The notes: generated by a model not told the origin, from the letters alone. A stretch of DNA of 64,000 nt from an uncultured Bacteroidota bacterium (GCA_903877645.1 CAIRES010000048.1:1-64000), one strand, 5' to 3'. Positions 1-8,669 are shown, numbered from the stretch's first letter. Numbers and translations: made by a program.

Positions 1-1153
1 ACCCTATCGCTTGCTTCAGATCTTCGATCAGGTCGTCAATCGCTTCAATACCCACACTCAGGCGGATGAGCGAATCGGAGAGGCCATTTGCAATGCGTTG
101 TTCGCGGGGTATGGAGCCATGTGTCATTGTGGCGGGGTGGCCAATGAGCGACTCTACGCCGCCCAGCGATTCTGCAAGTGCGAAAAGATGCGTCTTCTTT
201 AATACAGCTACTGCTGCGTCCATATTATCGTCTTTCAGCGTGAAGGAGATCATACCCCCGAAGCCGCGCATCTGCTTTTTGGCAATGTCATGATTGGGAT
301 GATGTTCAAAGCCTACCCAGTATACTTTGTCCACCTTGGGGTGTGAGCGGAGGTAGTGGGCCACCGCAGCGCCGTTCTCGCAATGCCGTTGCATACGCAC
401 ATGCAGTGTTTTGATGCCGCGCAATACCAGCCAGCAATCGTGCGGGCCGGGTACAGCGCCGCAACTGTTTTGTACGAAGCGCAGGCGTTCTTCAAGGCCG
501 GCATCATTCATGATGAGAGCGCCATGCACCACATCGCTGTGGCCGCCCAGGTACTTGGTTGCTGAATGCAATACGATGTCTGCGCCCAGGTCGAGCGGGT
601 TTTGGAGGTATGGCGAGGCAAATGTATTATCACAAACAAGTATCAGGTTGTGTTTTTTGCTGATGGCTGCTGAGGCGGCAATGTCTATTACATTCAGCAA
701 CGGGTTGGTAGGGGTTTCAATCCATATCATCTTCGTTTTATCGTTGATGTAGCGGCTGATGTTGTGTGCATCGTGCATCCCAATGAAATGGAACTTGATA
801 CCGTAATGCGCAAAAACCTTGGTCATGATGCGGTAAGTGCCGCCATAGAGGTCGTTGGATACTATTACCTCATCTCCGGGCATCATCAGGCGCAACACAG
901 CATCGGTGGCGGCCATACCGCTCCCGAAGCAAAGCCCGTACTTGCCGTTCTCTATAGCTGCAAGTGCATTTTGCAATACGGTGCGGGTGGGGTTTTGGGT
1001 GCGGGCATATTCATAGCCCTTATGGTCGCCCGGCCCGGCCTGCACATAGGTTGATGTCTGGTATATTGGTGTCATTATAGCCCCGGTAGTAGGGTCTGGA
1101 GATACACCAGCGTGTATAAGTTTGGTATCAAGTTGGTAATGCTTATCGCTCAT
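1..1153 (-). CDS. Cystathionine gamma-synthase/lyase-family PLP enzyme (3' end at or beyond window edge)
   Basis: This is a PLP-dependent trans-sulfuration enzyme of the Cys/Met metabolism family. Such enzymes make cystathionine from an activated homoserine and cysteine, or cleave it. I read it from the minus strand: ATG at 1153, N-terminus MSDKHYQLDTKLIHAG, then the family blocks TPIYQTSTY, YARTQNPTR (phosphate-binding Tyr/Arg) and SGMAA. The Schiff-base lysine lies in HSATKYLGGHSD at about residue 200, and the C-terminal block SLGGVESLIGHPA is present. The frame is open to base 2, giving 384 codons, close to the usual 380 or so, so at most a few residues are missing. Gamma-synthase and gamma-lyase cannot be separated on these motifs. 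It is divergent from the T9SS gene at 1406. Confidence 0.93.
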   Translation of the reverse strand, partial: MSDKHYQLDTKLIHAGVSPDPTTGAIMTPIYQTSTYVQAGPGDHKGYEYARTQNPTRTVLQNALAAIENGKYGLCFGSGMAATDAVLRLMMPGDEVIVSNDLYGGTYRIMTKVFAHYGIKFHFIGMHDAHNISRYINDKTKMIWIETPTNPLLNVIDIAASAAISKKHNLILVCDNTFASPYLQNPLDLGADIVLHSATKYLGGHSDVVHGALIMNDAGLEERLRFVQNSCGAVPGPHDCWLVLRGIKTLHVRMQRHCENGAAVAHYLRSHPKVDKVYWVGFEHHPNHDIAKKQMRGFGGMISFTLKDDNMDAAVAVLKKTHLFALAESLGGVESLIGHPATMTHGSIPREQRIANGLSDSLIRLSVGIEAIDDLIEDLKQAIG

Positions 1154-1320
1154 TAGTATATGTTTTGAGCCGCAAAGGTAGACGTTATGTCGGAACGCAA
1201 AACGATACACTTGATTTTTCAAAAGGCAGAGTCTAAAAAGCACTTTATATCAGAAAACTAACCTCTAAAGGGTGATTTTTAATATTTTTTTAATACAAGG
1301 AACATAAAAAAAGATTTTTT

Positions 1321-1353
1321 TTTGTTTAGTAAATCGTTTTTCCCCTAACTTCG
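1321..1353 (+). promoter_or_regulatory. Candidate Bacteroidota promoter (TTTG / TAACTTCG)
   Basis: TTTG at 1321-1324 and TAACTTCG at 1346-1353 resemble the -33 TTTG and -7 TAnnTTTG boxes, with one mismatch in the -7 box. They sit about 50 bp upstream of the T9SS gene at 1406. Confidence 0.35.
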
Positions 1354-1405
1354 TTAGTTCAAATCATCTTTTAATAATTTTAACAAGTAATCTAAAAGCA
1401 AAACA

Positions 1406-3331
1406 ATGAAAAAAGTTTTACTCACTTTTATGGCGGCGATTGGTTTTGCTGCTTCCGCTAATGCACAATTGGCGCTAGAAAATTTCAACGCTGGGCATTT
1501 GCCTCCAGGATGGTCTCTGATAAACGACGGGCATACTGTGAGCACTTCGTTTACCTCGTTAACCTGGCTGCAGGATTCATTAGACATCAATGCATGGTTT
1601 CCTGTGCAAGCATTTTCAGGAGGTGATTACCAAATGATCACTACGTCTTTCTTTGCTCCGGCCGCGTCTGCAGATCGTTGGCTGATCACACCTTCATTCA
1701 ACGTGACCAGTGCTAACATGGTCTTTCAATGGGATGATAATGATCTTGGTTCAGGCGAGAGCATAGAAGTGAAAGTATCGCCAACAGCTGGTAGTACAGC
1801 GGGGTCTTTTACTTCAACTATATATAGTGCGCCAGCTGCTACAGGCTCGCTTACGACACACCAGGTTCCAATCGGTGCGTATAATGGGTCTACTATTACA
1901 GTCGCTTTTCGCGACACAACAAATAATAACTGGGGTTTAGTGGTAGACAATGTCAAGACTGCCATTTTACCGGCTTTAGACCTCGGTGTTACTGCATTAT
2001 ATATAGCTCCTTTTGTTCAGACAGGATCCAGCAATTCACTTACCGGAATACTGCATAACTTCGGTGTAACTACTACTACATCAGTTAACATTAATTATTC
2101 AATAAATGGTGGTGCACCAGTTACTTCTACATCAACAGGATTAAGCATCCCACTCGGTAGTGATTACACATATACTAGCTCTACTCCATGGGTGCCAACA
2201 ACAGCAGGTACTTATGTGATCAAGGTTTGGGGCGATAATATTAACGGTTCAGGTGTTGACGAAAATAATACTAATGATACCTTTACTTCTTCTGTATTAG
2301 TAGTAGACCACTTGAATCCGAAGACTGTATTACTCGAAGAATTCAATCAAGCTTCCTGCGATCCATGTGCCGCAGCTACTCCAAACCTTGACTCTGTGTA
2401 TGTAAATAACATCGCTAACAGCATTATGGTTCGCTACCATGTTAACTTCCCAGGTCGCGATTGTATGGATAGCGTAACACTTGCACCTTTCGTAAGCAAC
2501 AGGCTTTCTTACTACGGCGTAAGTGGCGTGCCTGATGCACAGGTGGACGGACAGTATGTGTACCCGGGTGCAGGTGGTCTGAGCAGCTCGATCATACATC
2601 AACTGGGTGCTTTCGGTTCTCCGTTCACTATCGCTGTAACTCCTACGCATAACTCTACTACCCATGCATACACATTCAGTGCTGTAATTACTTCTGCAGG
2701 CCCTATACCGGCAGGTTTGAAAGCATATGCCGCGTTGACTGTTGATACTATGCTTTATGCTGCTAACCAAAGCACAGAATCTATACCACAGACTTTGTTC
2801 CCTGAAGTAGCCGAAAGCATGTTCCCTGCTGCGGGCAGCACTTTGGCTGCGTTCACCACAGGTTCTACCCAGACTGTTACCGGTAGTTGGACAAAAAACC
2901 ATCCATGGGCTTCTGATTACAGGGTTTGGAGCTATGATTCGAGCATTAACGGTAAGATCGTAGTTTGGATTGAAGATGATGCGACCAAGTATGTTTACCA
3001 GGCAGGTTATGCTGCGGTAAGGACCATTGACACTACTATAAGCCATGTGGGCTTAGCTGTAGTAAATGGTAATAGCGGCAGCATGGAAGTTTTTCCTAAC
3101 CCTGCTTCACAGTCTGCGACAGTAGCGCTGAACCTTGTTGCTGCGGATAATGTTAAGGTGGAAGTGTACAACATGGCAGGCCAACTCGTTTACAGCATGC
3201 CTGCTGAAATGCGCAAACCGGGTACATCCCGCACTCTCATTGATCTGTCTACCTTTGCAACCGGCGATTACTTCGTGAAAGCATCTATCGGTAGCGAAGT
3301 GCTTACACAGAAGCTTAATGTTATCAAATAG
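1406..3331 (+). CDS. T9SS type A cargo: cleaved-adhesin and Omp28/thioredoxin-like domains
   Basis: A 641-residue secreted multidomain protein. A Sec signal peptide (about residues 1-20, ending SANA/Q) is followed by a region like the cleaved-adhesin/MAM-type lectin fold (DRWLITPSFNV to WGLVVDNVK, about 90-185). Next comes a CARDB/Ig-like segment (about 190-300). An Omp28-related thioredoxin-like region follows, with EEFNQASCDPC giving a CxxC pair at about residues 318/321. The C-terminus is a T9SS type A sorting domain (VFPNPASQS, then VEVYNMAGQLVY and GDYFVKASIG) from about residue 562. T9SS cargo is exported by the Sec system and then across the outer membrane, usually ending surface-bound or released. 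The substrate is unknown. A strong terminator follows the gene. Confidence 0.88.
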   Translation: MKKVLLTFMAAIGFAASANAQLALENFNAGHLPPGWSLINDGHTVSTSFTSLTWLQDSLDINAWFPVQAFSGGDYQMITTSFFAPAASADRWLITPSFNVTSANMVFQWDDNDLGSGESIEVKVSPTAGSTAGSFTSTIYSAPAATGSLTTHQVPIGAYNGSTITVAFRDTTNNNWGLVVDNVKTAILPALDLGVTALYIAPFVQTGSSNSLTGILHNFGVTTTTSVNINYSINGGAPVTSTSTGLSIPLGSDYTYTSSTPWVPTTAGTYVIKVWGDNINGSGVDENNTNDTFTSSVLVVDHLNPKTVLLEEFNQASCDPCAAATPNLDSVYVNNIANSIMVRYHVNFPGRDCMDSVTLAPFVSNRLSYYGVSGVPDAQVDGQYVYPGAGGLSSSIIHQLGAFGSPFTIAVTPTHNSTTHAYTFSAVITSAGPIPAGLKAYAALTVDTMLYAANQSTESIPQTLFPEVAESMFPAAGSTLAAFTTGSTQTVTGSWTKNHPWASDYRVWSYDSSINGKIVVWIEDDATKYVYQAGYAAVRTIDTTISHVGLAVVNGNSGSMEVFPNPASQSATVALNLVAADNVKVEVYNMAGQLVYSMPAEMRKPGTSRTLIDLSTFATGDYFVKASIGSEVLTQKLNVIK

Positions 3332-3351
3332 GAGATAAGTAATATTTACCT

Positions 3352-3391
3352 CGGGGCCGACTCTTCTAAAGAGTCAGCCCCGATTTTTTTA
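3352..3391 (+). terminator. Rho-independent terminator
   Basis: The arms CGGGGC-c-GACTCTT (3352-3365) and AAGAGTC-a-GCCCCG (3369-3382) form a long stem with a 3-nt loop. A T7 tract follows, directly after the 641-residue T9SS gene. Confidence 0.9.
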
Positions 3392-3747
3392 TAGACTGTA
3401 GGCCAAGGTATCCTGCACCAGGAAGTTGTGGACATCATGGCCTGCATAGAGTCTTATGATCAGCTATCAAAAAACGTAAGAAGTAGCTTTTCGTCTCGGT
3501 GTAGAAATGCTACCTTATGCGTGGGTCTGAGCGCTGAAGGTTGGGTGGGGGAGTGGTGGGTATCTCATGATGTTTGTGTAATTGCATGAATTATTTGCTT
3601 AAATTTTTAGGATATTTTTTTTAAAAAAAAAGTCAAAAAAGTGGGTATATGCTGCTTTTTCCGTAATTTTGATTGCATTGTTGGCACATGTTTATGTTGT
3701 ATTGCTGGCATGTGGTTTATAATAAGTAACAGGATAAAACCTTGACG
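3392..3747. other. Intergenic region with only a promoter recognised
   Basis: About 350 bp between two T9SS genes. I see no convincing reading frame or RNA gene. It contains A/T homopolymer runs (3607-3640) and a perfect -7 box at 3664-3671. Confidence 0.6.
3664..3671 (+). promoter_or_regulatory. -7 promoter box TAATTTTG
   Basis: Perfect TAnnTTTG match about 76 bp upstream of the ATG at 3748, implying a 5' leader of about 70 nt. Confidence 0.55.
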
Positions 3748-4506
3748 ATGAAAAAAATATTACTTGTATTATCGATGATTGCCGTTGGGTTATCGCCACT
3801 TACGGTAAGTGCACAAACGGCTACCTTTACTGTTCAACGTGATACTGTGTACATGAGTGTAATAACTTCTGCTGATTCTACCGACTACATTACCAATATC
3901 ACGGGAGGTGACCTCACCATAAAGTGGAGAGTGACCAATGCATCAGATTTTCCGCCGTCATGGTTGGCTGATACAGCTTTTCAGGTATGTGACGATGTCC
4001 AATGTCGCAATAACGCTTCCAACCAATTGTGGAATAGCTTGAGCGGCTCTGGCACTCAGTTCTCAGCTGTTTATCATTCTAATATTACTCATGATTATGC
4101 TGAGAATTTTGCATTTTTCCCTAATCTTGTTGGTGCTGTAAGTGGCTCTCATTGGGTAAATGTTACATTGACTGATTTTACATCAGGAAGCGCCGGTTAT
4201 TCAAAAACGATAACTTTTGTTGTGAACCATACCGCCTTGGGTTTAAATCCGATCAACAGATCTTCTGACATCAGTCTATACCCCAACCCTGCACACGATG
4301 AATTAAATGTCGTGTATGATCCATCTGCTGATGTGAAGACAATAGCGGTATACAACATCATAGGCAAGCTAATGACTGTTTACAAAGTATCAGACCCAGC
4401 CGGCGCTAACCTTAATATTGAGAATATCCCTTCAGGCATTTACTTTGTCAGGTTTATGAATAGCCATGGCGAGGCGGTAGTAACCCGCAGGTTTACAAAG
4501 CAATAA
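3748..4506 (+). CDS. Small T9SS type A sorting-domain protein, tandem paralogue 1
   Basis: A secreted protein of about 252 residues. I start it at ATG 3748 (MKKILLVLSMIAVG, signal peptide ending VSA/Q) rather than at the in-frame TTG two codons earlier. The middle is a beta-rich domain with a conserved cysteine pair in VCDDVQCRNN and the hydrophobic block ENFAFFPNL. The last 75 or so residues are a T9SS type A sorting domain (LYPNPAHDELNVVYDPSADV, then VYNIIGK and SGIYFVRF). It is strongly similar to the next gene (4602-5378) throughout, so the pair arose by tandem duplication. Each copy has its own terminator. I do not recognise the central domain; its function is unknown. Confidence 0.85.
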   Translation: MKKILLVLSMIAVGLSPLTVSAQTATFTVQRDTVYMSVITSADSTDYITNITGGDLTIKWRVTNASDFPPSWLADTAFQVCDDVQCRNNASNQLWNSLSGSGTQFSAVYHSNITHDYAENFAFFPNLVGAVSGSHWVNVTLTDFTSGSAGYSKTITFVVNHTALGLNPINRSSDISLYPNPAHDELNVVYDPSADVKTIAVYNIIGKLMTVYKVSDPAGANLNIENIPSGIYFVRFMNSHGEAVVTRRFTKQ

Positions 4507-4526
4507 GTAATTATTAAATATTTCAT

Positions 4527-4562
4527 AAAAACGAAGGGCCTGTATGGGCTCTTCGTTTTTTT
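4527..4562 (+). terminator. Rho-independent terminator
   Basis: AAAACGAAG.GCC and GGC.CTTCGTTTT arms (ACGAAG 4531-4536, CTTCGT 4551-4556) with a T7 tail, between the two tandem T9SS paralogues. Confidence 0.85.
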
Positions 4563-4601
4563 ATGTAACTTTATTTTTTAGAAAGTGTAAAACATAATCA
4601 A

Positions 4602-5378
4602 ATGAAAAAAATATTACTTGCTTTAATGGTTGCAGTTTCGTTGATGCCGGCAATGCTTAAAGCTCAGTCGACAACACCAACAACATCATTTACAGTGGCG
4701 CACGATACTGTGTTCATGAATGTGATCACCTCTGCGGATTCTAATGACCTGATCACCAACATCACCGGCGATACACTGATCCTGAAATGGAGGGTTGTTT
4801 CTGCACCTACCTTTCCACCAGATTGGTATACCGCTACTGCGTTAAGTATATGTGATGATGCATCCTGCCGCGACAATACAGGCGGTGTATTATGGAATGG
4901 CACTACAGGGAATATGTTCTCTTCCACTTATCCTCCTAATGCAACACATGACACCGTAGAAGCTTTTGGTTTCTTCCCTGACCTTACCGGCGCCAGCGGC
5001 GGCACACGTGCCATCACTATCAACATTGCCGATTCTACAAGAGGTAAGAGCAGCTATGGATTTTCTAAGCAGATCGTGTTTATGGTCACACATCCGGGTG
5101 TGCCTACTGCTGTAAGCAGCATAGTGAATACAGACAACAATGTAGCGCTATACCCAAACCCCGCGAAGGATGAATTGAATGTAGTATACAGCCCTGCTGC
5201 TGATGTGAAGACTATTACTGTATACAACATCATTGGTAAAATAATGGCTGTATACAAAGTATCAAACCCTGCAGGCGCTAACCTGAACATTGAGAATATG
5301 CCTTCAGGTATTTACTTCGTCCGCCTCGTGAACAGCAACGGCGAGCAGGTAACGACCAGGAGATTTACCAAGCAATAA
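4602..5378 (+). CDS. Small T9SS type A sorting-domain protein, tandem paralogue 2
   Basis: A 258-residue secreted protein. The signal peptide is MKKILLALMVAVSLMPAML, cleaved near LKA/Q. It matches the preceding gene block by block: the ITSADSNDLITNITGD-type repeat near the N-terminus, the cysteine pair ICDDASCRDN, EAFGFFPDL, and a C-terminal sorting domain (LYPNPAKDELNVVYSPAADV, VYNIIGK, SGIYFVRLV). The sorting domain is the best conserved part, as expected if it is recognised by the same secretion and attachment machinery while the body diverges. A TAACTTTA element (4566-4573) could be its -7 box. The function of the body is not recognised. Confidence 0.85.
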   Translation: MKKILLALMVAVSLMPAMLKAQSTTPTTSFTVAHDTVFMNVITSADSNDLITNITGDTLILKWRVVSAPTFPPDWYTATALSICDDASCRDNTGGVLWNGTTGNMFSSTYPPNATHDTVEAFGFFPDLTGASGGTRAITINIADSTRGKSSYGFSKQIVFMVTHPGVPTAVSSIVNTDNNVALYPNPAKDELNVVYSPAADVKTITVYNIIGKIMAVYKVSNPAGANLNIENMPSGIYFVRLVNSNGEQVTTRRFTKQ

Positions 5379-5394
5379 TTTTATTCTTCTATAA

Positions 5395-5433
5395 AAAAGT
5401 AAAGGCTTCCGTTTTCCGGAAGCCTTTACTTTT
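5395..5433. terminator. Bidirectional terminator between convergent genes
   Basis: AAAAGTAAAGGCTTCC (5395-5410) pairs with GGAAGCCTTTACTTTT (5418-5433) around a 7-nt loop. A-rich and T-rich flanks serve both the plus gene ending at 5378 and the minus gene ending at 5448. Confidence 0.9.
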
Positions 5434-5447
5434 CGGGGGGATAACGC

Positions 5448-5774
5448 TTACTCAAAATAATTGATCACACATTCCCGCAGCATGTGCTCCTGGTTGTTCA
5501 GCCCTTGCACAGGTACGGCCTCCAGTTCTTTAAAGTGCGGCCAGCCATCCTCGTCTCGCCCTACAAATTCGTAGTAGCCCAGTTGGGTAAGCAAGGTGCA
5601 AACGGCTATATGCATCAGGTCTTGTTTTTGCTCTTTCGAGAATTTTTTGCGCGGCATCTTACCCAGTTCATTCACCCCTATCAGGAATAGTATACCTTCC
5701 ATATCAGGCACCTTACCGAAACGCTCGGTGAGCATTTTTTCAGTATCGGCCCATCTTTCGTCAAAATTGTCCAT
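5448..5774 (-). CDS. Conserved-looking hypothetical protein, 108 aa
   Basis: A small, probably cytosolic acidic protein: no signal peptide or membrane segment, N-terminus MDNFDERWADTEKMLTERFG, middle FLIGVNELGKMPRKKFSKEQK, C-terminus ending VINYFE. The even codon use, the sensible start and the dedicated bidirectional terminator support a real gene. I do not recognise the family and assign no function. Confidence 0.7.
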   Translation of the reverse strand: MDNFDERWADTEKMLTERFGKVPDMEGILFLIGVNELGKMPRKKFSKEQKQDLMHIAVCTLLTQLGYYEFVGRDEDGWPHFKELEAVPVQGLNNQEHMLRECVINYFE

Positions 5775-5828
5775 ATATAATAGATAAGGAGCAAAACTAA
5801 GCTATTCAGGTGTAACACGCACAAGGCA

Positions 5829-5978
5829 GGGCAGGGGCAAGCGTGGCCCCTAACGTGAGTGGTTTGCGGGAGACAACCCCGACCCTCTCAAAGGGAGAAA
5901 TTACGTGCGCGCGAGTGAATTATCTGCACAGCGCGAGTAGGGGCAGGGGCAAGCCCGGCCCCTGCCGTGAGTGGTTTG
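5829..5978. repeat. Pair of 38-bp GC-rich direct repeats
   Basis: A 38-bp unit beginning GGGCAGGGGCAAGC and ending CGTGAGTGGTTTG occurs at 5829-5866 and again at 5941-5978 with 4 mismatches. Between them lies CCCTCTCAAAGGGAG, a short hairpin. The whole 5785-6088 gap holds no gene other than these repeats and the moxR promoter. Confidence 0.75.
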
Positions 5979-6054
5979 GTACGAGTATAATGGACCTGTT
6001 TTTTAAAAAAAGTTAAAACTAAAAATACATTCACCATTTTTGCGTTTACCTTTC

Positions 6055-6062
6055 TATTTTTG
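6055..6062 (+). promoter_or_regulatory. -7 promoter box TATTTTTG
   Basis: Perfect TAnnTTTG, 26 nt upstream of the MoxR ATPase ATG at 6089. Confidence 0.55.
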
Positions 6063-6088
6063 GATTTTAATAAACCTTTGTAATTTAT

Positions 6089-7096
6089 ATGGAAGTATCA
6101 TCATCATCGGTTGACATCCGCGAACTTAATGAACGCATCCACCAGAACAGCGCCTTTATAGACCTGCTCACGATGGAGCTTAATAAGGTAGTAGTAGGCC
6201 AGAAGACAATGGTAGAGCGCCTGCTGATAGGCCTGCTGGCCAATGGCCACGTATTGCTGGAAGGCGTGCCGGGCCTCGCAAAGACACTGGCCATCAAATC
6301 GCTGGCATCAGCTATACATGCACGTTTTGCCCGCATACAATTTACCCCCGACCTGTTGCCTGCCGATGTACTCGGTACTATGGTATACAATCCGCAGGCG
6401 CATGAATTTGCGGTGCGCAAGGGCCCCATATTTTCAAACTTCATACTGGCAGATGAAATAAACCGCGCACCCGCCAAGGTGCAGAGCGCATTGCTGGAAG
6501 CCATGCAGGAGCGCCAGGTGACAATAGGTGATAATACTTACAAACTGGATGAACCCTTCCTGGTACTGGCCACACAGAACCCCATAGAGCAGGAAGGAAC
6601 CTACGAACTGCCCGAGGCACAGGTAGACCGCTTTATGCTGAAGCTGGTGATCACATATCCTAAGAAAGAAGAAGAGCGTCAGATCATACGCACCAACCTC
6701 AACCCGGGAGGTATGACAAAGATCAACCCGGTCGTTTCCACAGAAGATATTATGAAGGCCCGCCACCTGGTGCGCGAGGTGTATATGGACGAAAAGATAG
6801 AACAGTATATACTGGATATAGTTTTCGCTACCCGCTTCCCCGAAGAGTATAAACTGGCCAAACTGAAGCCATTTATCAATTACGGCGCATCGCCACGTGC
6901 CAGCATCAACCTGGCATTAGCGGCCAAAGCGTATGCTTTCATCAAGCGCAGGGGCTATGTGATACCGGAAGACATCCGTGCCATTTGCCACGATGTAATG
7001 CGCCACCGCATAGGCCTTACCTACGAGGCAGAAGCCGAGAACGTAACCAGCGAACAAATACTCAACGAAATACTGAATGTTGTAGAAGTGCCATAG
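6089..7096 (+). CDS. MoxR-family AAA+ ATPase
   Basis: A 335-residue AAA+ protein of the MoxR class, the usual length. Walker A is GVPGLAKT (about 59-66) and Walker B is FILADEINRAP (about 118-127). The sensor-1 region VLATQNPIEQEGTYELPEAQVDRF is a MoxR hallmark, and the C-terminal lid contains YGASPRASINL. MoxR ATPases act as chaperones that remodel or activate partner proteins, often with DUF58 and VWA-domain partners. Here those partners are absent: the gene stands alone and is convergent with a sensor kinase. Expression is probably from the TATTTTTG box 26 nt upstream. Confidence 0.93.
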   Translation: MEVSSSSVDIRELNERIHQNSAFIDLLTMELNKVVVGQKTMVERLLIGLLANGHVLLEGVPGLAKTLAIKSLASAIHARFARIQFTPDLLPADVLGTMVYNPQAHEFAVRKGPIFSNFILADEINRAPAKVQSALLEAMQERQVTIGDNTYKLDEPFLVLATQNPIEQEGTYELPEAQVDRFMLKLVITYPKKEEERQIIRTNLNPGGMTKINPVVSTEDIMKARHLVREVYMDEKIEQYILDIVFATRFPEEYKLAKLKPFINYGASPRASINLALAAKAYAFIKRRGYVIPEDIRAICHDVMRHRIGLTYEAEAENVTSEQILNEILNVVEVP

Positions 7097-7118
7097 TAGT
7101 AAGGCAATGCTTCCCGTA

Positions 7119-8084
7119 TTAAGTGGGCAAACAAATTTCAAATACAGAACCTGAGGGCGTGTTATCTTTAACGGTAATGCGCCCTTTGTGTTGCAGCACT
7201 ATCTTATTGGTAAGATACAGCCCCAGCCCCGTGCCTTTTGATGTGCGGCTTTCTTCATTGCCTATGCGGTAAAACTTCGTGAAAATTTTCTTTTTCTCCG
7301 TATCTGATATGCCTTCGCCTTCGTCTATGACCTGGAGTATTACATTCTTATTCTTTTGCTCTATGGCTATTAATATCGGTTTATCGGCAGGTGTGTATTT
7401 TACCGCATTTTCGAGCAGGTTGTTTATTGCCATCCGCAGCATGGTCTTATCCCCCGTGATCTTGCATCCCGGCTGTATTTCTTCCTCAAACCTGCGTGGA
7501 TAACGTGCCGCGTAATCCTGCAGTGCATCTTCTACCATTGCAGAAAGGTCGAAGCTTTCCCTTGCCTGCTTGTATTGCCGCCCTTCTATCTGCGATACGA
7601 ACAGCATATTATTGCAAAGGTCATTGAGCCGGTCTGATTCTTTGATGCAACGCTCCAGCAACTGTTTTGTTTTATCCTCATCCAGCTTGTGCTTCTCCAG
7701 TGTTTGCAGGTTCAGCTTCATGGCCGCAATAGGCGACTTGAGCTCATGCGTCACAGACAGCATAAAATTATTTTGCTGCCTCGACAACATGATGCGCCTG
7801 ATAAAAGAACGATACACGATAAATGCACCGATGAGTATCACCACAAGAAACGTGGAACCCTCGCCTACATATTGCGTGGTGCGCATCGAAAGGTTGTGTT
7901 TTAATTTTACTACTTCTTCATTATAGGCCGCAGGATATTGTACGCTGTCTATAGTGTTCTTGAGTGTGATGATCTCCTGGGAGTAGATATGTCCGCTTTG
8001 CTTCTCAAGGCTCATCCCCCAAAAAACAATGATAGCTGTGGTATAAGCAAGTAGCAGCAGGTATACAGAAGTAAAAACGCGCAT
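7119..8084 (-). CDS. Membrane sensor histidine kinase
   Basis: A 321-residue sensor kinase. The first membrane helix is about residues 4-23, then a short extracytoplasmic loop (about 25-75) and a second helix (about 79-93). HisKA carries the phospho-acceptor H113 in VTHELKSPIA. The HATPase domain has an N box (NNLLENAVKYT, about 221-231), G1 (DEGEGI, about 254) and G2 (GTGLGLYL, about 284). No response regulator gene adjoins it; the nearest receiver protein is at 12.3 kb. Upstream of its start lie TTAGTCG-type short tandem repeats. Confidence 0.92.
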   Translation of the reverse strand: MRVFTSVYLLLLAYTTAIIVFWGMSLEKQSGHIYSQEIITLKNTIDSVQYPAAYNEEVVKLKHNLSMRTTQYVGEGSTFLVVILIGAFIVYRSFIRRIMLSRQQNNFMLSVTHELKSPIAAMKLNLQTLEKHKLDEDKTKQLLERCIKESDRLNDLCNNMLFVSQIEGRQYKQARESFDLSAMVEDALQDYAARYPRRFEEEIQPGCKITGDKTMLRMAINNLLENAVKYTPADKPILIAIEQKNKNVILQVIDEGEGISDTEKKKIFTKFYRIGNEESRTSKGTGLGLYLTNKIVLQHKGRITVKDNTPSGSVFEICLPT

Positions 8085-8096
8085 TCTCTTTAGTAG

Positions 8097-8119
8097 TTAG
8101 TCGTTAGTAATTAGTTGTT
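8097..8119. repeat. TTAGTCG-type short tandem repeat, copy 1
   Basis: A tract of degenerate TTAGTNG/ATTAG heptamer-like units just upstream of the kinase start. 21 of 23 positions match a second tract at 26206-26228, which also lies just upstream of a minus-strand gene. Confidence 0.6.
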
Positions 8120-8175
8120 AACGTTTTATTGGGTCATCTAACTAATTTAAACAGGTGCGCTTATTTCAAAAACAA

Positions 8176-8661
8176 TTAATTATTTCTGCTAAAACCCGTC
8201 TTCTCCAGCCTTAGTCCTACATTCAGCACTTCGGGTAGTGGATTCACCCGCATGTTTTGCTCAATAGCTATTTTGTAGGTACCCTTCTTATTGAATTTTA
8301 TCGAGTCGCCAAGGTTCAGCAGCATGCGCTGTTCATAGATCTCACCCATACCACGCCCCAGCCATTTACCCGACGATTCTGCCAGGGTAATATTGATCCT
8401 TTCTTTCTTCACCACGCTGTCGCCCGGTACGTTAATGTACATCCACACCCATATATTGCAGTAAGGGTATGCCTGTGTGTGCCTGATCAGGAAGTAAGGC
8501 CGGTATGCGGCAGTAGTATCGGTAATGTCCACAGAGAATGATGGCCTGAAGCTGTAGGCCCATGCGTTTTGAGGTATGCCCTCCTCTTTCTGAAAATAAG
8601 GTGCAGGCAGGCAACCCGCTATCAGGCAGCAAAAACTAAGTATGAGTAGTGCTCGGTACAT
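8176..8661 (-). CDS. gldH: Gliding motility lipoprotein GldH
   Basis: A lipoprotein of the Bacteroidota gliding/T9SS apparatus, in the periplasm or envelope, needed for gliding and for stability of the motor complex in studied species. I start it at ATG 8661 (MYRALLILSFCCLIAGC): this gives a clean lipoprotein signal with lipobox LIAGC, whereas the upstream in-frame TTG does not. Diagnostic GldH blocks are visible: FLIRHTQAYPYCNIWVWMY, GKWLGRGMGEIYEQRMLL and a C-terminal LNVGLRLEK. It lies 27 nt downstream of the DUF1016 gene but has its own TACTTTTG box 8 nt before the ATG. No other gld genes are in the window. Confidence 0.9.
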   Translation of the reverse strand: MYRALLILSFCCLIAGCLPAPYFQKEEGIPQNAWAYSFRPSFSVDITDTTAAYRPYFLIRHTQAYPYCNIWVWMYINVPGDSVVKKERINITLAESSGKWLGRGMGEIYEQRMLLNLGDSIKFNKKGTYKIAIEQNMRVNPLPEVLNVGLRLEKTGFSRNN

Positions 8662-8669
8662 TGTTAGGT

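Noticed and set aside
2330-3046. Open frame of 238 codons on the minus strand
   Set aside because: Antisense to the clear T9SS protein at 1406-3331; no domain-like features.
3392-3741. Possible small RNA or tRNA in the first long gap
   Set aside because: No T-loop (GTTCRAATC-like) or cloverleaf pairing was found here or elsewhere in the window, and no terminator-bounded RNA unit is evident.
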